DNA of 64,000 bases from Pseudomonas viridiflava (lineage in GTDB: Bacteria; Pseudomonadota; Gammaproteobacteria; Pseudomonadales; Pseudomonadaceae). The position numbers were made by a program, and so were the translations under genes. Location: the NCBI RefSeq assembly GCF_900585905.1, contig NZ_UTVH01000121.1, forward strand, positions 1 to 64,000, in the 5' to 3' direction. Position 1 is the first letter of the stretch, and every line of letters starts with the position of its first letter. The notes beneath the pieces were generated by a model. That model worked only from the letters and a program-made list of their open reading frames with translations, was not told the origin of the DNA and searched no databases. Shown piece after piece: positions 35,866 to 45,108 of the stretch.

Positions 35866-37398
35866 TCAGTTGTCGTCCTCTCTCCATAACACATCGCTGC
35901 GCGGTGCCGAGAACTCGCCCGCAGCGTTTTTCGTCATGCTGCAGAACGTTATCGGCACCGAGCCAGGGGGTATCGTCAGGTTATTTGAAGGCGCATACAT
36001 ATATTGATACCCCTTTGGGTCATCGCACTGCACGCTCTCGTTCGGACCAAATTTGTACAGGTGCACGACGTTTTCCGGCAGGGAGTTGGTGAATCTCACG
36101 TTCTGGCCATGTTCGGTACGTCTGAGGGTGACGGCGGGAGGGTTTACAGGCGTGTCGGCGAACAGCTCGACGGTGTGTATGAATGCGTTGCTGTAGTTGT
36201 TGGCGCTTATGTCTTCTCCTTCCTTGGCGCCCATCACGCACAGGCTGTACAAGCCCGGCTCACTGCCTATCTGAGCATCAATGTGCGAATGCTTGCCAGC
36301 GATCAGTTGGCTATAGCCATCAGGCGCCTGGCAGTGCCTGGGGTTGCGAGTTGTCTTGAATGAGTAGTGAGAGCTGTCGATGCCAAACTTGAAGTTCCAG
36401 TTGGCCGGAATGATTTCACCCTTATCATTTCGATGCAGGCGCACATACGTTCTCAGGTAGTCCGGATTGGCTGGGGTGACGATACTGGATGGCTGCATTA
36501 CGCAGCCTGAATTCGCGGGGCTGAACACGCCGTCGCTAAAGCACGCGTTGAGCATATGAACGGGGCTGGAATAGTTCGTATCAGGCAGCCATGTGGGTTG
36601 CCCGTGTTTGACTTCGCATGGCGAGTCCCAGAGGCACTGGCTAGACTCGGTCGCTCCGCGCGTGGTGGTGCCTATGATGCCCACAACCTCATTGGTATAA
36701 CGGTCAAGCGTTGCGCCGCCAGAACTGCCTGGGAGCACATCCATACAGTGGTGTCGCAGGTTCTGCCGCCCTGCATAAGGCTGTTCAACGATGTCGGCAA
36801 TTTCATCAACCGTGCACGCCGCTGCCCGCATGGTCTGGTAGGTTGAGGTTTTCGGAGCTGAAACGGTGAGGATGTCCTTGCCACGCAGCTCCGTTACCGG
36901 CGAACGGCTTAGCCGCAACGGCTGGATGCCGTCGGCAATGAGTTCAGACAGCGTTATGTCCAATTCGACCAAGGCCAGGTCAATGCCCTGCTGACTGCTC
37001 CAATTGACTCGCTTGAGAAGGTAGGTCTTGCGGTCCTTGCGATTGGCCTTGAAGTAGTTGAACTGAACATTGCCTTCAATTTCCAGATCGCTGGCTGCGC
37101 TGCCGGTCAATGTGGGCACGCAGTGACCCGAGGTCAGCACGTAGGCGGGCGTATCGAAAGAGTTGAGGTTGGGCGCTTCTCGGGTATCGATCAGCACTGA
37201 TGAGCAGCCCCGGACTTGTTTCGGATGAGTGAGGTTTCCGAGTCCTGTCCAATGGTTGTAGCGGCCATCGGCGTTGTCGAGCACAACCGAAGGATCCAGC
37301 GGCGCCATACCCTCGCCGTAGTCCCGCTTCTCGGCGAATGCGAAGCTGTTGAGCACGCCCGACAGGCAAATGCTCGCCGTCATCTTATTCAGGTTCAT
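35866..37398 (-). CDS. Secreted trypsin-like serine protease
   Basis: A 510-residue protein with a signal peptide (MNLNKMTASICLSGVLNSFAFA) and a chymotrypsin-fold protease domain. The catalytic His is in VLTSGHCV near residue 93, Asp in QGIDLALVEL near 142, and Ser in DVLPGSSGGATLD near 220. The region after about 300 (PANWNFKFGIDSSHYS and on) is not recognised and may be a binding domain with several cysteines. AAGG nine bases before ATG 37398 decides the start over the ATG at 37407. The gene stands alone, opposite to hisF. Target and regulation are unknown. Confidence 0.75.
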   Translation of the reverse strand: MNLNKMTASICLSGVLNSFAFAEKRDYGEGMAPLDPSVVLDNADGRYNHWTGLGNLTHPKQVRGCSSVLIDTREAPNLNSFDTPAYVLTSGHCVPTLTGSAASDLEIEGNVQFNYFKANRKDRKTYLLKRVNWSSQQGIDLALVELDITLSELIADGIQPLRLSRSPVTELRGKDILTVSAPKTSTYQTMRAAACTVDEIADIVEQPYAGRQNLRHHCMDVLPGSSGGATLDRYTNEVVGIIGTTTRGATESSQCLWDSPCEVKHGQPTWLPDTNYSSPVHMLNACFSDGVFSPANSGCVMQPSSIVTPANPDYLRTYVRLHRNDKGEIIPANWNFKFGIDSSHYSFKTTRNPRHCQAPDGYSQLIAGKHSHIDAQIGSEPGLYSLCVMGAKEGEDISANNYSNAFIHTVELFADTPVNPPAVTLRRTEHGQNVRFTNSLPENVVHLYKFGPNESVQCDDPKGYQYMYAPSNNLTIPPGSVPITFCSMTKNAAGEFSAPRSDVLWREDDN

Positions 37399-37579
37399 GT
37401 TTATCATCCTTGATAAATAAAGGTTACGCAGTCATGAGCTCTGCCGTTCTTATTGAACCAGGCACTCATTGTCGGTGGTGGTATATATATATCGCTGAAC
37501 GCAATCCAGAGGCTGATTGCTGGACAATGCTCAACCCTCGGGGCACTCTCTGGCGGTCGTCGCATCAGGTGTCAGGGGT

Positions 37580-38341
37580 ATGCTTAACGTTTTTTTATCA
37601 GCGCTGATCTGCATTACCGCCCTGCTGTCAGTGCCAGCACGGGCCGATGATGCACCGCAGTACTCAATGGTGCTGCTCACCGAAAATTTCCCGCCTTACA
37701 ACATGGCGGTCGACGGCAAGAATTTCGCTCAGGACAGCAACATCGAAGGGATCGCCGCGCAAGTGGTGCGCGAGATGTTCAAGCGTGCCGGTGTTGGCTA
37801 CAACATGACCCTGCGTTTCCCTTGGGTGCGGATCTACAAGCTGGCGCTGGAAAAACCCGGTTACGGCGTATTTTCCACCGCGCGTCTGCCGGAGCGGGAA
37901 AAGCTGTTCAAGTGGGTCGGCCCGCTGGGCGCCTATGACTGGGTGCTGCTGGCCCGCGCTGACAGCCCCATCGTGCTCACCCGCCTTGAGCAGGCCAAGG
38001 GCTATCGAATCGGAGCCTACAAGGGCGGTGCCGTTGGCGAGCGGCTGCAGGCCCTGGGCCTGGGCCTGAACCCTACATTGCTGCTGCGCGATCAGGACAA
38101 CGCGAGAAAGCTGGTCAATGGCCAGATCGACTTGTGGGCAGCGGGTGACCCCACAGGGCGTTATCTGGCCAGGCTCGAAGGCGTCACCGGCCTGAAAACC
38201 GTGCTGCGCTTCAATCATGCCGAGCTGTATCTGGCACTCAATATATCCACACCCGACGAAGTAGTCGGTCAGTTGCAGACCGCGCTGGATGAGCTGCGCG
38301 CGCAAGGCGAAGTGGAAAAAATCATCGCCCGTTATCGTTAG
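37580..38341 (+). CDS. Periplasmic solute-binding protein (SBP_bac_3 type)
   Basis: A 253-residue protein with a signal peptide (MLNVFLSALICITALLSVPARA). The binding-protein fold shows LLTENFPPYNMAVDG near residue 33, GIAAQVVREMFKRAG near 55 and RFPWVRIYKLALEKPGYGVFSTARLPERE near 80. It resembles the family of amino-acid or small-molecule receptors; no ABC permease or ATPase gene is nearby, so it may work with partners elsewhere. The start at 37580 follows AGGGGT with tight spacing. Confidence 0.78.
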   Translation: MLNVFLSALICITALLSVPARADDAPQYSMVLLTENFPPYNMAVDGKNFAQDSNIEGIAAQVVREMFKRAGVGYNMTLRFPWVRIYKLALEKPGYGVFSTARLPEREKLFKWVGPLGAYDWVLLARADSPIVLTRLEQAKGYRIGAYKGGAVGERLQALGLGLNPTLLLRDQDNARKLVNGQIDLWAAGDPTGRYLARLEGVTGLKTVLRFNHAELYLALNISTPDEVVGQLQTALDELRAQGEVEKIIARYR

Positions 38342-38449
38342 TAGCGAGGTTCATCCGCGACCTCTGGTATTTGTGGTGCAGTCTTCGCGAGCAAGCTCGC
38401 TGCCACCACACAACGCTTGACTACCTGATTTGGAGTTCTTACCTGAAGG

Positions 38450-39232
38450 TTATCGGTACAGACCGTTTTTGCCATGGGCCGTCATTGCCTGATTGCTGCG
38501 CAGGCTGATCATCTGGCGTATGTCGATCCATTCGATGCCCTGGGCCTTGAGTCTGGGCAGTTCGCGCTCCAGCACGTCGAGGGTTACCGGATAGGGATGG
38601 CCGATCATCAATGCCGAGCCTTGCTTGCGGGCCAGTCCGATGGCGCTTTGAAGCTGTCGGGTAATGGCCTCGGCGGTGCGTTCATCGTCGAGAAACACAT
38701 CCCGCGACACGCTGGCCAGGCCGATCTTCTGCGCCTGCGCCGCGGCCACTGTCTTGGCGCTGGTGCGGCTGTCGACAAAAAACAGGTGGCGACGCTGCAG
38801 TTCCGCCATCAGCCAGGCCATGGCCACCGGTTCGGCGGTCATGCGGCTGCCCATGTGGTTGTTGATGCCACCGGCAAACGGCACTTTAAGCAGGGCGGCA
38901 TCAAGACGGCTTTCCAGTTCTGGCAGGGGTAATTCCGGGTGCCAGGCGAATGGGCCGGTGGCGGGATCCATGGGCATGTGCAGCATGACGATCTTGCCTG
39001 CGCGGTGCCCCTGACGAGCGAATTCAGTGGCGTGAGGGGTATCGGGCATGATCGCCAGTGTCACCGGGCCGGGGAGGGCGAGCACGCGCTGATCACGAGC
39101 AGGATTCTGCCCGAGGTCATCGATGATCAGCGTCAGGTAGGCACCGCGCGCCACAGCGCCTTGACCCGCAGGCGCTGCAAAAACAGCACTTGCGGCGAGG
39201 CAGCAGAGAGCCAGCAACCAGCGGGTCAACAT
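38450..39232 (-). CDS. Divergent polysaccharide deacetylase family protein (YibQ-like)
   Basis: A 260-residue periplasmic protein with a signal peptide (MLTRWLLALCCLAASAVFA) and the DUF610/YibQ fold. It has LTLIIDDLGQN near 32, VTLAIMPDTPHATEFAR near 55, LHMPMDP near 85, HMGSRMT near 120 and FVDSRTSAKTVA near 145. It is a carbohydrate-esterase-like NodB relative with metal-site changes. The ATG at 39232 is preferred over the GTG at 39241. It is the last gene of the gpmI-envC-ctpA envelope group. Confidence 0.85.
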   Translation of the reverse strand: MLTRWLLALCCLAASAVFAAPAGQGAVARGAYLTLIIDDLGQNPARDQRVLALPGPVTLAIMPDTPHATEFARQGHRAGKIVMLHMPMDPATGPFAWHPELPLPELESRLDAALLKVPFAGGINNHMGSRMTAEPVAMAWLMAELQRRHLFFVDSRTSAKTVAAAQAQKIGLASVSRDVFLDDERTAEAITRQLQSAIGLARKQGSALMIGHPYPVTLDVLERELPRLKAQGIEWIDIRQMISLRSNQAMTAHGKNGLYR

Positions 39233-39245
39233 GCAGCGCACCGCC

Positions 39246-40574
39246 TCAATTGCCCCGCGTGATACTCAAGCCCTTGAGCAGGCTCAGGGCCTGGCTGAGC
39301 TGGAAGTCATCATCCTGCGGACGTGCCTTTGCCGTGGCCGCTTTGACGGTCGGTTTGTCCGCGCCGCCATTGCCGTTGCCCAGGTGCCCGAGCAGGTCGG
39401 CTTCCTTGTAGTTGTCGCCGTCGGCTTCGCTGGTCACCTTGGCGCGGCGCACGACGATATCCGGGTTGATGCCCTGGGCCTGAATCGAGCGTCCGTTAGG
39501 CGTGTAGTACAAGGCGGTGGTGATCTTCAGAGCGCGGTCGTTGTTCAGCGGCAGGACGGTCTGTACCGAGCCTTTGCCGAAACTGTCGGTGCCCATGAGA
39601 ATGCCGCGTTTCTGGTCCTGCAAGGCGCCAGCAACGATTTCCGAAGCCGACGCACTGCCGCCGTTGATCAGTACCACCAGAGGCACCCCTTCGCTGGCAT
39701 CCGCCGGGTCAGCCGAGAAGCGCAGTTCGGAGTTGGCAATGCGGCCCTTGGTGTAGACGATAAGGCCCTTGGTCAGGAAGTGATCAGCCACTTCAACTGC
39801 TGATTGCAGCACGCCGCCGGGGTTGTTGCGCAGGTCGAGGATCAGCCCGCTCATTTTCTTGCCGTTGTCTTTGCGCAGTTTCGCCAGCGCCTTGCCGACT
39901 TCTTCGCCGGACTTGACCTGGAACTGGGTGATGCGGATGTAGCCGTAGCCATTTTCGAGCATCTGCGCCTTCACGCTCTTGACCTGAATGGTCGCGCGCG
40001 CAAGGGTCACGTCGAACGGCGTGCCGCCGTCGCGGACCAGCGTGAGGGTGATCTTTTCGCCGATCTTGCCCCGCATCTTGTCGACCGCTTCCTGCATGGT
40101 CTGACCCTGAGTCGGCGCACCGTTGATCTTGACGATCAGGTCGCCCGCCTCGATGCCGGCCTTGGAAGCTGGCGTGTCGTCGATGGGCGAAACCACCTTG
40201 ACCAGGCCGTCTTCGACACCGACTTCGATGCCCAGGCCGCCGAATTCGCCGCTGGTGCTTTCCTGCAGCTCCTGGAAATCTTCCGGGCCCAGGTAAGCCG
40301 AGTGCGGATCAAGGTTGCTGAGCATGCCTTTGATGGCGTTTTCCAACAGTGTCTTGTCGTCCACCGGCTCGACGTAGGCAGCTTTAACCCTGTCCATGAC
40401 CTCGGCGAACGTGCGCAGCTCTTCAAGGGGCAGCGGCGCTTTGGCATTGGCGGTGCTGGCAGCGGCCGAAATGTCGGCAGGAGCAGCTTTCACTTCCGCA
40501 GCGTGGGCCAGTGGCGCACCGATAACGACGGCGATAGCCAGGGCCAGCGAGGTGAGGCGGGACAGATACGGCAT
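39246..40574 (-). CDS. ctpA: S41-family C-terminal processing peptidase
   Basis: A 442-residue periplasmic protease with a signal peptide (LALAIAVVIGAPLAHA), an S41 N-terminal region, a PDZ domain (GGLGIEVGVEDGLVKVVSPIDDTPA near residue 95) and the Ser-Lys dyad: Ser in NGGSASASEIVAGAL near 310 and Lys in DSFGKGSVQTVLPL near 335. It trims the C-terminal ends of envelope proteins. It lies between envC and the YibQ-like gene with short gaps, so it is probably in one operon. Confidence 0.94.
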   Translation of the reverse strand: MPYLSRLTSLALAIAVVIGAPLAHAAEVKAAPADISAAASTANAKAPLPLEELRTFAEVMDRVKAAYVEPVDDKTLLENAIKGMLSNLDPHSAYLGPEDFQELQESTSGEFGGLGIEVGVEDGLVKVVSPIDDTPASKAGIEAGDLIVKINGAPTQGQTMQEAVDKMRGKIGEKITLTLVRDGGTPFDVTLARATIQVKSVKAQMLENGYGYIRITQFQVKSGEEVGKALAKLRKDNGKKMSGLILDLRNNPGGVLQSAVEVADHFLTKGLIVYTKGRIANSELRFSADPADASEGVPLVVLINGGSASASEIVAGALQDQKRGILMGTDSFGKGSVQTVLPLNNDRALKITTALYYTPNGRSIQAQGINPDIVVRRAKVTSEADGDNYKEADLLGHLGNGNGGADKPTVKAATAKARPQDDDFQLSQALSLLKGLSITRGN

Positions 40575-40604
40575 GTCTAACGAACTCCTGAGTTTGATAC
40601 CGAC

Positions 40605-41939
40605 TTATCCTTGAGTGCGGCACCATTGGGCCGGATCACTGGGGCGACCCTGCTGACGAATAGCAAAATACAACGCTGTAGCTTCTTGACCGCCACTGTT
40701 GCCCACCGTGGAAATGGCTTCACCGGCCTTGACCACGTCACCCGCCGACTTGAGCAGGCTCTGGTTGTGACCATACAGGCTCAGATAACCGTTGCCATGG
40801 TCGAGAATGACCAGAAGACCCGAGCCGCGCAACCAGTCAGCGAACACCACCCGACCACCGTGCACGGCGCGCACCTGACTGCCTGCAGCGGCGCTGATCA
40901 TCACGCCATCCCAGGTGGCGCGCGCGTCATCGCCGCGTGCTTCACCGTAGCGTGCCAGCAGTCGACCATCAACTGGCCATGGAAGTTTGCCTCTGGCCTC
41001 GGCAAACGGACCACCGTACGAGACGCCCGCACTGGACACCACCGCGCCTGCAGGTTTCACCGGGCGGCGCGGTGGCTCTGGCGTGTCAACACGAGGGCTG
41101 TTCTTGCTGGAATTCTCGGCCTGGGCTTGCGCCTGAGCCTGCGCTTCACGCTGGCGTTTTTCTTCAGCCTCGCGGGCGGCGATCAAGGCTTTCTGCCGCG
41201 CTTCTTCAGCTTCGCGAGCCTGCCGGGCGAGGGTTTCCTCAATAGTCTTCAATACTTTGCCCAGTTCAGCCTGATCCTGCTGCCGCGCTTGCAGCTTCTG
41301 ATCCCGGGCCTTGAAATCCTGATTCAGTTTGGCCAACGCTTTCTGCCGTTCCTGGCGAACGCTGTCGAGCTCTTCGTGCTGGCTTTCCAGCGTGCTCTTC
41401 TGCACCAGCAACTGGGCCTGCTGCAGATCGATGTCTTTTTCCACCCCCGCCAATTGGTGCAGGGTGTCGTTGAAGGCGCGCAGCTGTGCCAGGCGTGCCT
41501 GGCTGATGTAGTCGTAATAGGTCAGCGTGCGGGCAAATTTTTCCGGGTGTTGCTGGTTGAGCAGCAGCTTGAGGTATTCCTGGCGGCCGCTCTGGTAGGC
41601 GGCGCGGGCCTGAATGGCGATCAAGCGTTGCTGTTCAACGCGGGCGGTCTGCAGTTTGCTTTTTTCCTGGTTTAGCCGCTGCAGCTCGGCTTCGGTCTTT
41701 TTTAGTTCCTTTTGCAGGACCTCGACCTGCTTTTCCAGCTTACCCATTTCGGTTTCAGTGCCGCGCAGGTCCTTCTGGACCCCCGCTTTTTCTTCCTGCA
41801 GTTTGCCAAGCGCCTTTTGCAGCTCGACGACGTCCTGACGCGCAGCGTCCATCTGTTTCTGGGTTTGCCCACGCTCATCATCGGCGAAGGCCGGATTGAG
41901 CAGGCAGATCAAGGCAAGGGTGATCAAGGCGCGAAGCAT
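40605..41939 (-). CDS. envC: Murein hydrolase activator EnvC
   Basis: A 444-residue periplasmic protein with a signal peptide (MLRALITLALICLLNPAFA). Two long coiled-coil stretches cover about residues 25-120 and 160-265, rich in Glu, Gln and Lys. The C-terminal LytM-type domain includes AVHGGRVVFADWLRGSGLLVILDHGNGYLSLYGHNQSLLKSAG. The metal-site His/Asp pattern is degenerate, as in EnvC, which activates amidases AmiA/B rather than cutting peptidoglycan itself. It sits between gpmI and ctpA. Confidence 0.93.
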   Translation of the reverse strand: MLRALITLALICLLNPAFADDERGQTQKQMDAARQDVVELQKALGKLQEEKAGVQKDLRGTETEMGKLEKQVEVLQKELKKTEAELQRLNQEKSKLQTARVEQQRLIAIQARAAYQSGRQEYLKLLLNQQHPEKFARTLTYYDYISQARLAQLRAFNDTLHQLAGVEKDIDLQQAQLLVQKSTLESQHEELDSVRQERQKALAKLNQDFKARDQKLQARQQDQAELGKVLKTIEETLARQAREAEEARQKALIAAREAEEKRQREAQAQAQAQAENSSKNSPRVDTPEPPRRPVKPAGAVVSSAGVSYGGPFAEARGKLPWPVDGRLLARYGEARGDDARATWDGVMISAAAGSQVRAVHGGRVVFADWLRGSGLLVILDHGNGYLSLYGHNQSLLKSAGDVVKAGEAISTVGNSGGQEATALYFAIRQQGRPSDPAQWCRTQG

Positions 41940-42057
41940 GAGGGTGGGCGATACCGAGGATTTGTGAGAAAAAATGTCAGGCTAGTATGCCCGGCATGCG
42001 TCGCAAAAAAAATGCCTGACAGCCAATGCTGTCCAGGCGGTAACAATTTAAACAGCT

Positions 42058-42097
42058 GAAAAAAACCGGCATGTCGGACAGGAGCATGCCGGTTCAA
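42058..42097 (-). terminator. Intrinsic terminator after gpmI
   Basis: On the minus strand GAACCGGCATG pairs with CATGCCGGTTT, with TTTTT following, just past the gpmI stop. Confidence 0.88.
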
Positions 42098-42101
42098 AGC
42101 T

Positions 42102-43634
42102 TTAAGCGTCGACCAGAATCGTCGTGCCGGTCATTTCAGCAGGTTGCGGCAGGCCCATGAGCTTGAGCATGGTCGGCGCCACGTCTGCCAGTACGCCACC
42201 TTCGCGAACCTTCACCGCGCGGTTGCCTATATAGATGAAGGGCACCGGCTCGGAGGTGTGGGCGGTGTGGGCCTGGCCGGTCTGGTCATCGGTCATCTGC
42301 TCGACATTGCCGTGGTCGGCCGTGAGCAGGGCTTCACCGCCGACTTTCGCCAGCGCCTCGGTGATCCGGCCGACGCAGACGTCCAGGCATTCGACTGCCT
42401 GAACCGCCGCCGCCATGATGCCGCTGTGGCCGACCATGTCGCCGTTGGCATAGTTGACCACGATGACGTCGTAACGCTGGTTCTCGATGGCGTCGACGAT
42501 GCGGTCGGTGACTTCCGGCGCGCTCATTTCCGGCTGCAGGTCGTAGGTGGCGACTTTGGGCGAGGGGATCAAAATGCGTTCTTCGCCGGGGAACGGCTCT
42601 TCGCGGCCGCCGGAAAAGAAGAAGGTCACGTGGGCGTATTTTTCGGTTTCGGCGATGCGCAGCTGGGTCTTGCCATTGGCGGCGAGGTATTCACCCAGCA
42701 CGTTTTTCAGGCTGCCGGCAGCGAAAGCCGAGGGCGCGGGGATGCTGGCGGCGTACTGGGTCAGCATCACGTAATTGACCTTGGGCTGACGTGCACGGGG
42801 GAACTCGGCGAAATCGTCTTCGACAAACACCCGCGTGATCTCCCGGGCACGGTCCGCGCGAAAGTTCATGAAGACCACGGCGTCGCCGTCTTCCACCCGC
42901 ACCTTGTCGCCAATGCTGGTGGCTTTGACGAACTCGTCGTTCTCTTCACGCGCGTAAGCTGCTTCCAGGCCGCCAACGGCAGTGGGCGCCTGGAATTCAC
43001 TGGCCCCGTCGACAATCAGGTTGTAGGCGCAAGCGACGCGGTCCCAGCGATTGTCACGGTCCATGGCGAAATAGCGGCCAATGATGCTGGCAATCCGGCC
43101 TTTGCCCAGACGCGCTAACGTGGCGTCCAGCAGGTCGATGGACACCTGCGCGCTGCGGGGTGGCGTATCACGCCCATCCAGGAAGGCGTGCAGATAGATC
43201 TTCTCGGCGCCTCGCTGGGCGGCGAGTTCAGCCATGGCAACCAGGTGATCCTGATGGCTATGCACGCCGCCATCGGACAGCAGGCCGAGGATATGCACGG
43301 CCTTGCCTGCGCCAACCGCTTTATCCACTGCGGCGCAGATGGTCGGATTGTGGAAGAACTCACCGTCGCGGATTGCTTTGGTCACGCGGGTGAAATCCTG
43401 ATACACAACGCGCCCCGCGCCCAGGTTCATGTGGCCGACTTCGGAGTTGCCCATCTGCCCGTCCGGCAGACCGACGTCCATGCCCGAACCTGAGATCAGG
43501 CCATGGGGCATCGACTGGTACAGGCGGTCCATGACCGGCATTTTGGCAGCCAGAATGGCATTGCCCTCAGGGCTCTCGCTGTGTCCGAAGCCGTCCAGAA
43601 TGATCAGGACCAAAGGTTTTGGCGTGGTAGTCAT
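42102..43634 (-). CDS. gpmI: 2,3-bisphosphoglycerate-independent phosphoglycerate mutase
   Basis: A 510-residue glycolytic enzyme of the alkaline-phosphatase superfamily. It has LVLIILDGFGHSESPEGNAIL at the start and the phosphorylated serine block GQMGNSEVGHMNLGAGR near residue 60. HAFLDGRDTPPRSA is near 150 and LTADHGNVEQM near 440. It converts 3-phosphoglycerate to 2-phosphoglycerate with manganese. The ATG at 43634 is the family start MTTTPKP; the GTG at 43643 adds three residues. It is the first gene before envC, 160 bases away, with a terminator between. Confidence 0.95.
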   Translation of the reverse strand: MTTTPKPLVLIILDGFGHSESPEGNAILAAKMPVMDRLYQSMPHGLISGSGMDVGLPDGQMGNSEVGHMNLGAGRVVYQDFTRVTKAIRDGEFFHNPTICAAVDKAVGAGKAVHILGLLSDGGVHSHQDHLVAMAELAAQRGAEKIYLHAFLDGRDTPPRSAQVSIDLLDATLARLGKGRIASIIGRYFAMDRDNRWDRVACAYNLIVDGASEFQAPTAVGGLEAAYAREENDEFVKATSIGDKVRVEDGDAVVFMNFRADRAREITRVFVEDDFAEFPRARQPKVNYVMLTQYAASIPAPSAFAAGSLKNVLGEYLAANGKTQLRIAETEKYAHVTFFFSGGREEPFPGEERILIPSPKVATYDLQPEMSAPEVTDRIVDAIENQRYDVIVVNYANGDMVGHSGIMAAAVQAVECLDVCVGRITEALAKVGGEALLTADHGNVEQMTDDQTGQAHTAHTSEPVPFIYIGNRAVKVREGGVLADVAPTMLKLMGLPQPAEMTGTTILVDA

Positions 43635-43840
43635 AGATCCCACTCGTGGCTGATGAAATTGATTTTGTAGTCAGCCCGCATTCTAGGGGCTGTTGCGCTG
43701 CAATTGCGAGCCGCGATGGCGTTGTCACCCGATCCGGCGCCAGGCGCAAAAGCCTTGGGGCGACTCATCGTCGTACGGGCTTTGGCCCACCTTGGCTGCT
43801 GTGTATACTGGCCGACATTTTACCGCCCTGGAACTTAACG

Positions 43841-44254
43841 ATGCTTCAGCACCTGATTGCGTTTGCAACCAACCACTACTTGATTACCGGCGCTTTCGTC
43901 ATTCTGCTGGGCATGCTGATCGCCTACGAATTGAGCAAGGGCGGCCGCAGCCTGAGCACCGGCGAACTCACCAATCTGGTCAACAAAGACCAGGCCGTGG
44001 TCATCGACATCCGCTCCACCAAAGACTACGCCGCAGGTCACATTGTGGGCGCGCTGAACTTCCCGCAGGACAAGGTGCTGACCCGCACCGCCGAACTCGA
44101 GAAGCACAAGGCCAAGACTCTGATCATCGTTGACGCCGTTGGCCAGCATTCCGGGTCTGTGGCTCGCGAGCTGCTCAAGTCAGGCTTCAATGCGGCCAAG
44201 CTGTCCGGCGGCGTTTCGACCTGGCGTGCTGACAACCTTCCTCTGGTGAAATGA
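43841..44254 (+). CDS. Rhodanese-like domain membrane protein
   Basis: A 137-residue protein with one N-terminal membrane helix (LITGAFVILLGMLIAYEL) and a rhodanese domain: STGELTNLVNKDQAVVIDIRSTKDYAAGHIVGALNFPQ near residue 43 and SGGVSTWRADNLPLV at the end. The usual active-site cysteine loop position reads DAVGQHSGSVA with no Cys, so sulfurtransferase activity is doubtful. It precedes grxC by a single base, the normal yibN-grxC-secB order of Pseudomonas. Confidence 0.9.
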   Translation: MLQHLIAFATNHYLITGAFVILLGMLIAYELSKGGRSLSTGELTNLVNKDQAVVIDIRSTKDYAAGHIVGALNFPQDKVLTRTAELEKHKAKTLIIVDAVGQHSGSVARELLKSGFNAAKLSGGVSTWRADNLPLVK

Positions 44255-44255
44255 A

Positions 44256-44510
44256 ATGGCTGAAGTCATCGTCTATTCCAGCGATTATTGCCCTTATTGC
44301 ATCCGTGCCAAGCAGCTGCTGCAAAGCAAGAGCGTGGCGTTCGAAGAAATCAGAGTCGATGGCAAGCCGCAAGTTCGCGCCGAGATGACGAAGAAGGCCC
44401 AACGGACTTCAGTACCGCAGATCTGGATCGGCTCGACCCATGTCGGCGGTTGCGACGAACTGTTCGCACTGGAACGTGCCGGCAAGCTCGATGCGCTGCT
44501 CAACGCCTGA
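44256..44510 (+). CDS. grxC: Glutaredoxin 3
   Basis: An 84-residue thiol-disulphide oxidoreductase with the active-site CPYC in SSDYCPYCIRAKQLL at residue about 12, and TSVPQIWIGSTHVGGCDELFAL near 50 for glutathione binding. It starts one base after the rhodanese-like stop and precedes secB. Confidence 0.96.
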   Translation: MAEVIVYSSDYCPYCIRAKQLLQSKSVAFEEIRVDGKPQVRAEMTKKAQRTSVPQIWIGSTHVGGCDELFALERAGKLDALLNA

Positions 44511-44556
44511 CCCCTTCCAACGCTTTTTCCAGACCTGAAATTTAAAAGGACCCGAG

Positions 44557-45045
44557 ATGACTGACCAAGCAACCGCTGGCGCCGTAGCCCCAGAAGACGA
44601 TTCTCCGCAATTCTCCCTGCAGCGCATCTATGTTCGCGACCTGTCGTTCGAAGCGCCAAAGAGCCCGGCTATCTTCCGTCAGGAGTGGACGCCTACCGTC
44701 AGCATGGACGTCATCACCCGTCAGAAATCCCTCGAAGGTGATTTTTACGAAGTGGTGCTGACTCTCTCAGCCACCGTCAATAACGGCACTGAAGTGGCCT
44801 TTATCGTAGAAGTCCAGCAGGCCGGTATCTTCCTGATCAAGGGCCTGGACGCAGGCGCCATGAGTCACACTCTGGGTGCGTTCTGCCCGAGTATTCTGTT
44901 CCCTTATGCGCGCGAAACCATCGACAGCCTGGTGGTGCGCGGCTCCTTCCCGGCGCTGATGCTGGCGCCGGTGAACTTCGACGCTATGTACGCGCAGGAG
45001 CTGCAGCGTATGCAGGCGGCCGGCGAAACCCCTGCTGTCGATTAA
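44557..45045 (+). CDS. secB: Protein-export chaperone SecB
   Basis: A 162-residue cytoplasmic tetrameric chaperone that keeps secretory precursors unfolded and hands them to SecA. Signatures are FSLQRIYVRDLSFEAPKSPAIF at residue 20, a beta-rich EVQQAGIFLIKGLD near 87 and FCPSILFPYARETIDSLVVRGSFP near 107. GGACCCGAG stands before the ATG. Confidence 0.97.
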   Translation: MTDQATAGAVAPEDDSPQFSLQRIYVRDLSFEAPKSPAIFRQEWTPTVSMDVITRQKSLEGDFYEVVLTLSATVNNGTEVAFIVEVQQAGIFLIKGLDAGAMSHTLGAFCPSILFPYARETIDSLVVRGSFPALMLAPVNFDAMYAQELQRMQAAGETPAVD

Positions 45046-45061
45046 GTGCCCTCGCAGTACT

Positions 45062-45090
45062 GAAAAAGCGCCTATCCAGGCGCTTTTTTT
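45062..45090 (+). terminator. Intrinsic terminator after secB
   Basis: AAGCGCCT and AGGCGCTT form the stem with loop ATCC, followed by TTTTTT, 18 bases after the stop. Confidence 0.92.
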
Positions 45091-45108
45091 GTGCGCCTTG
45101 CCCGCTTT

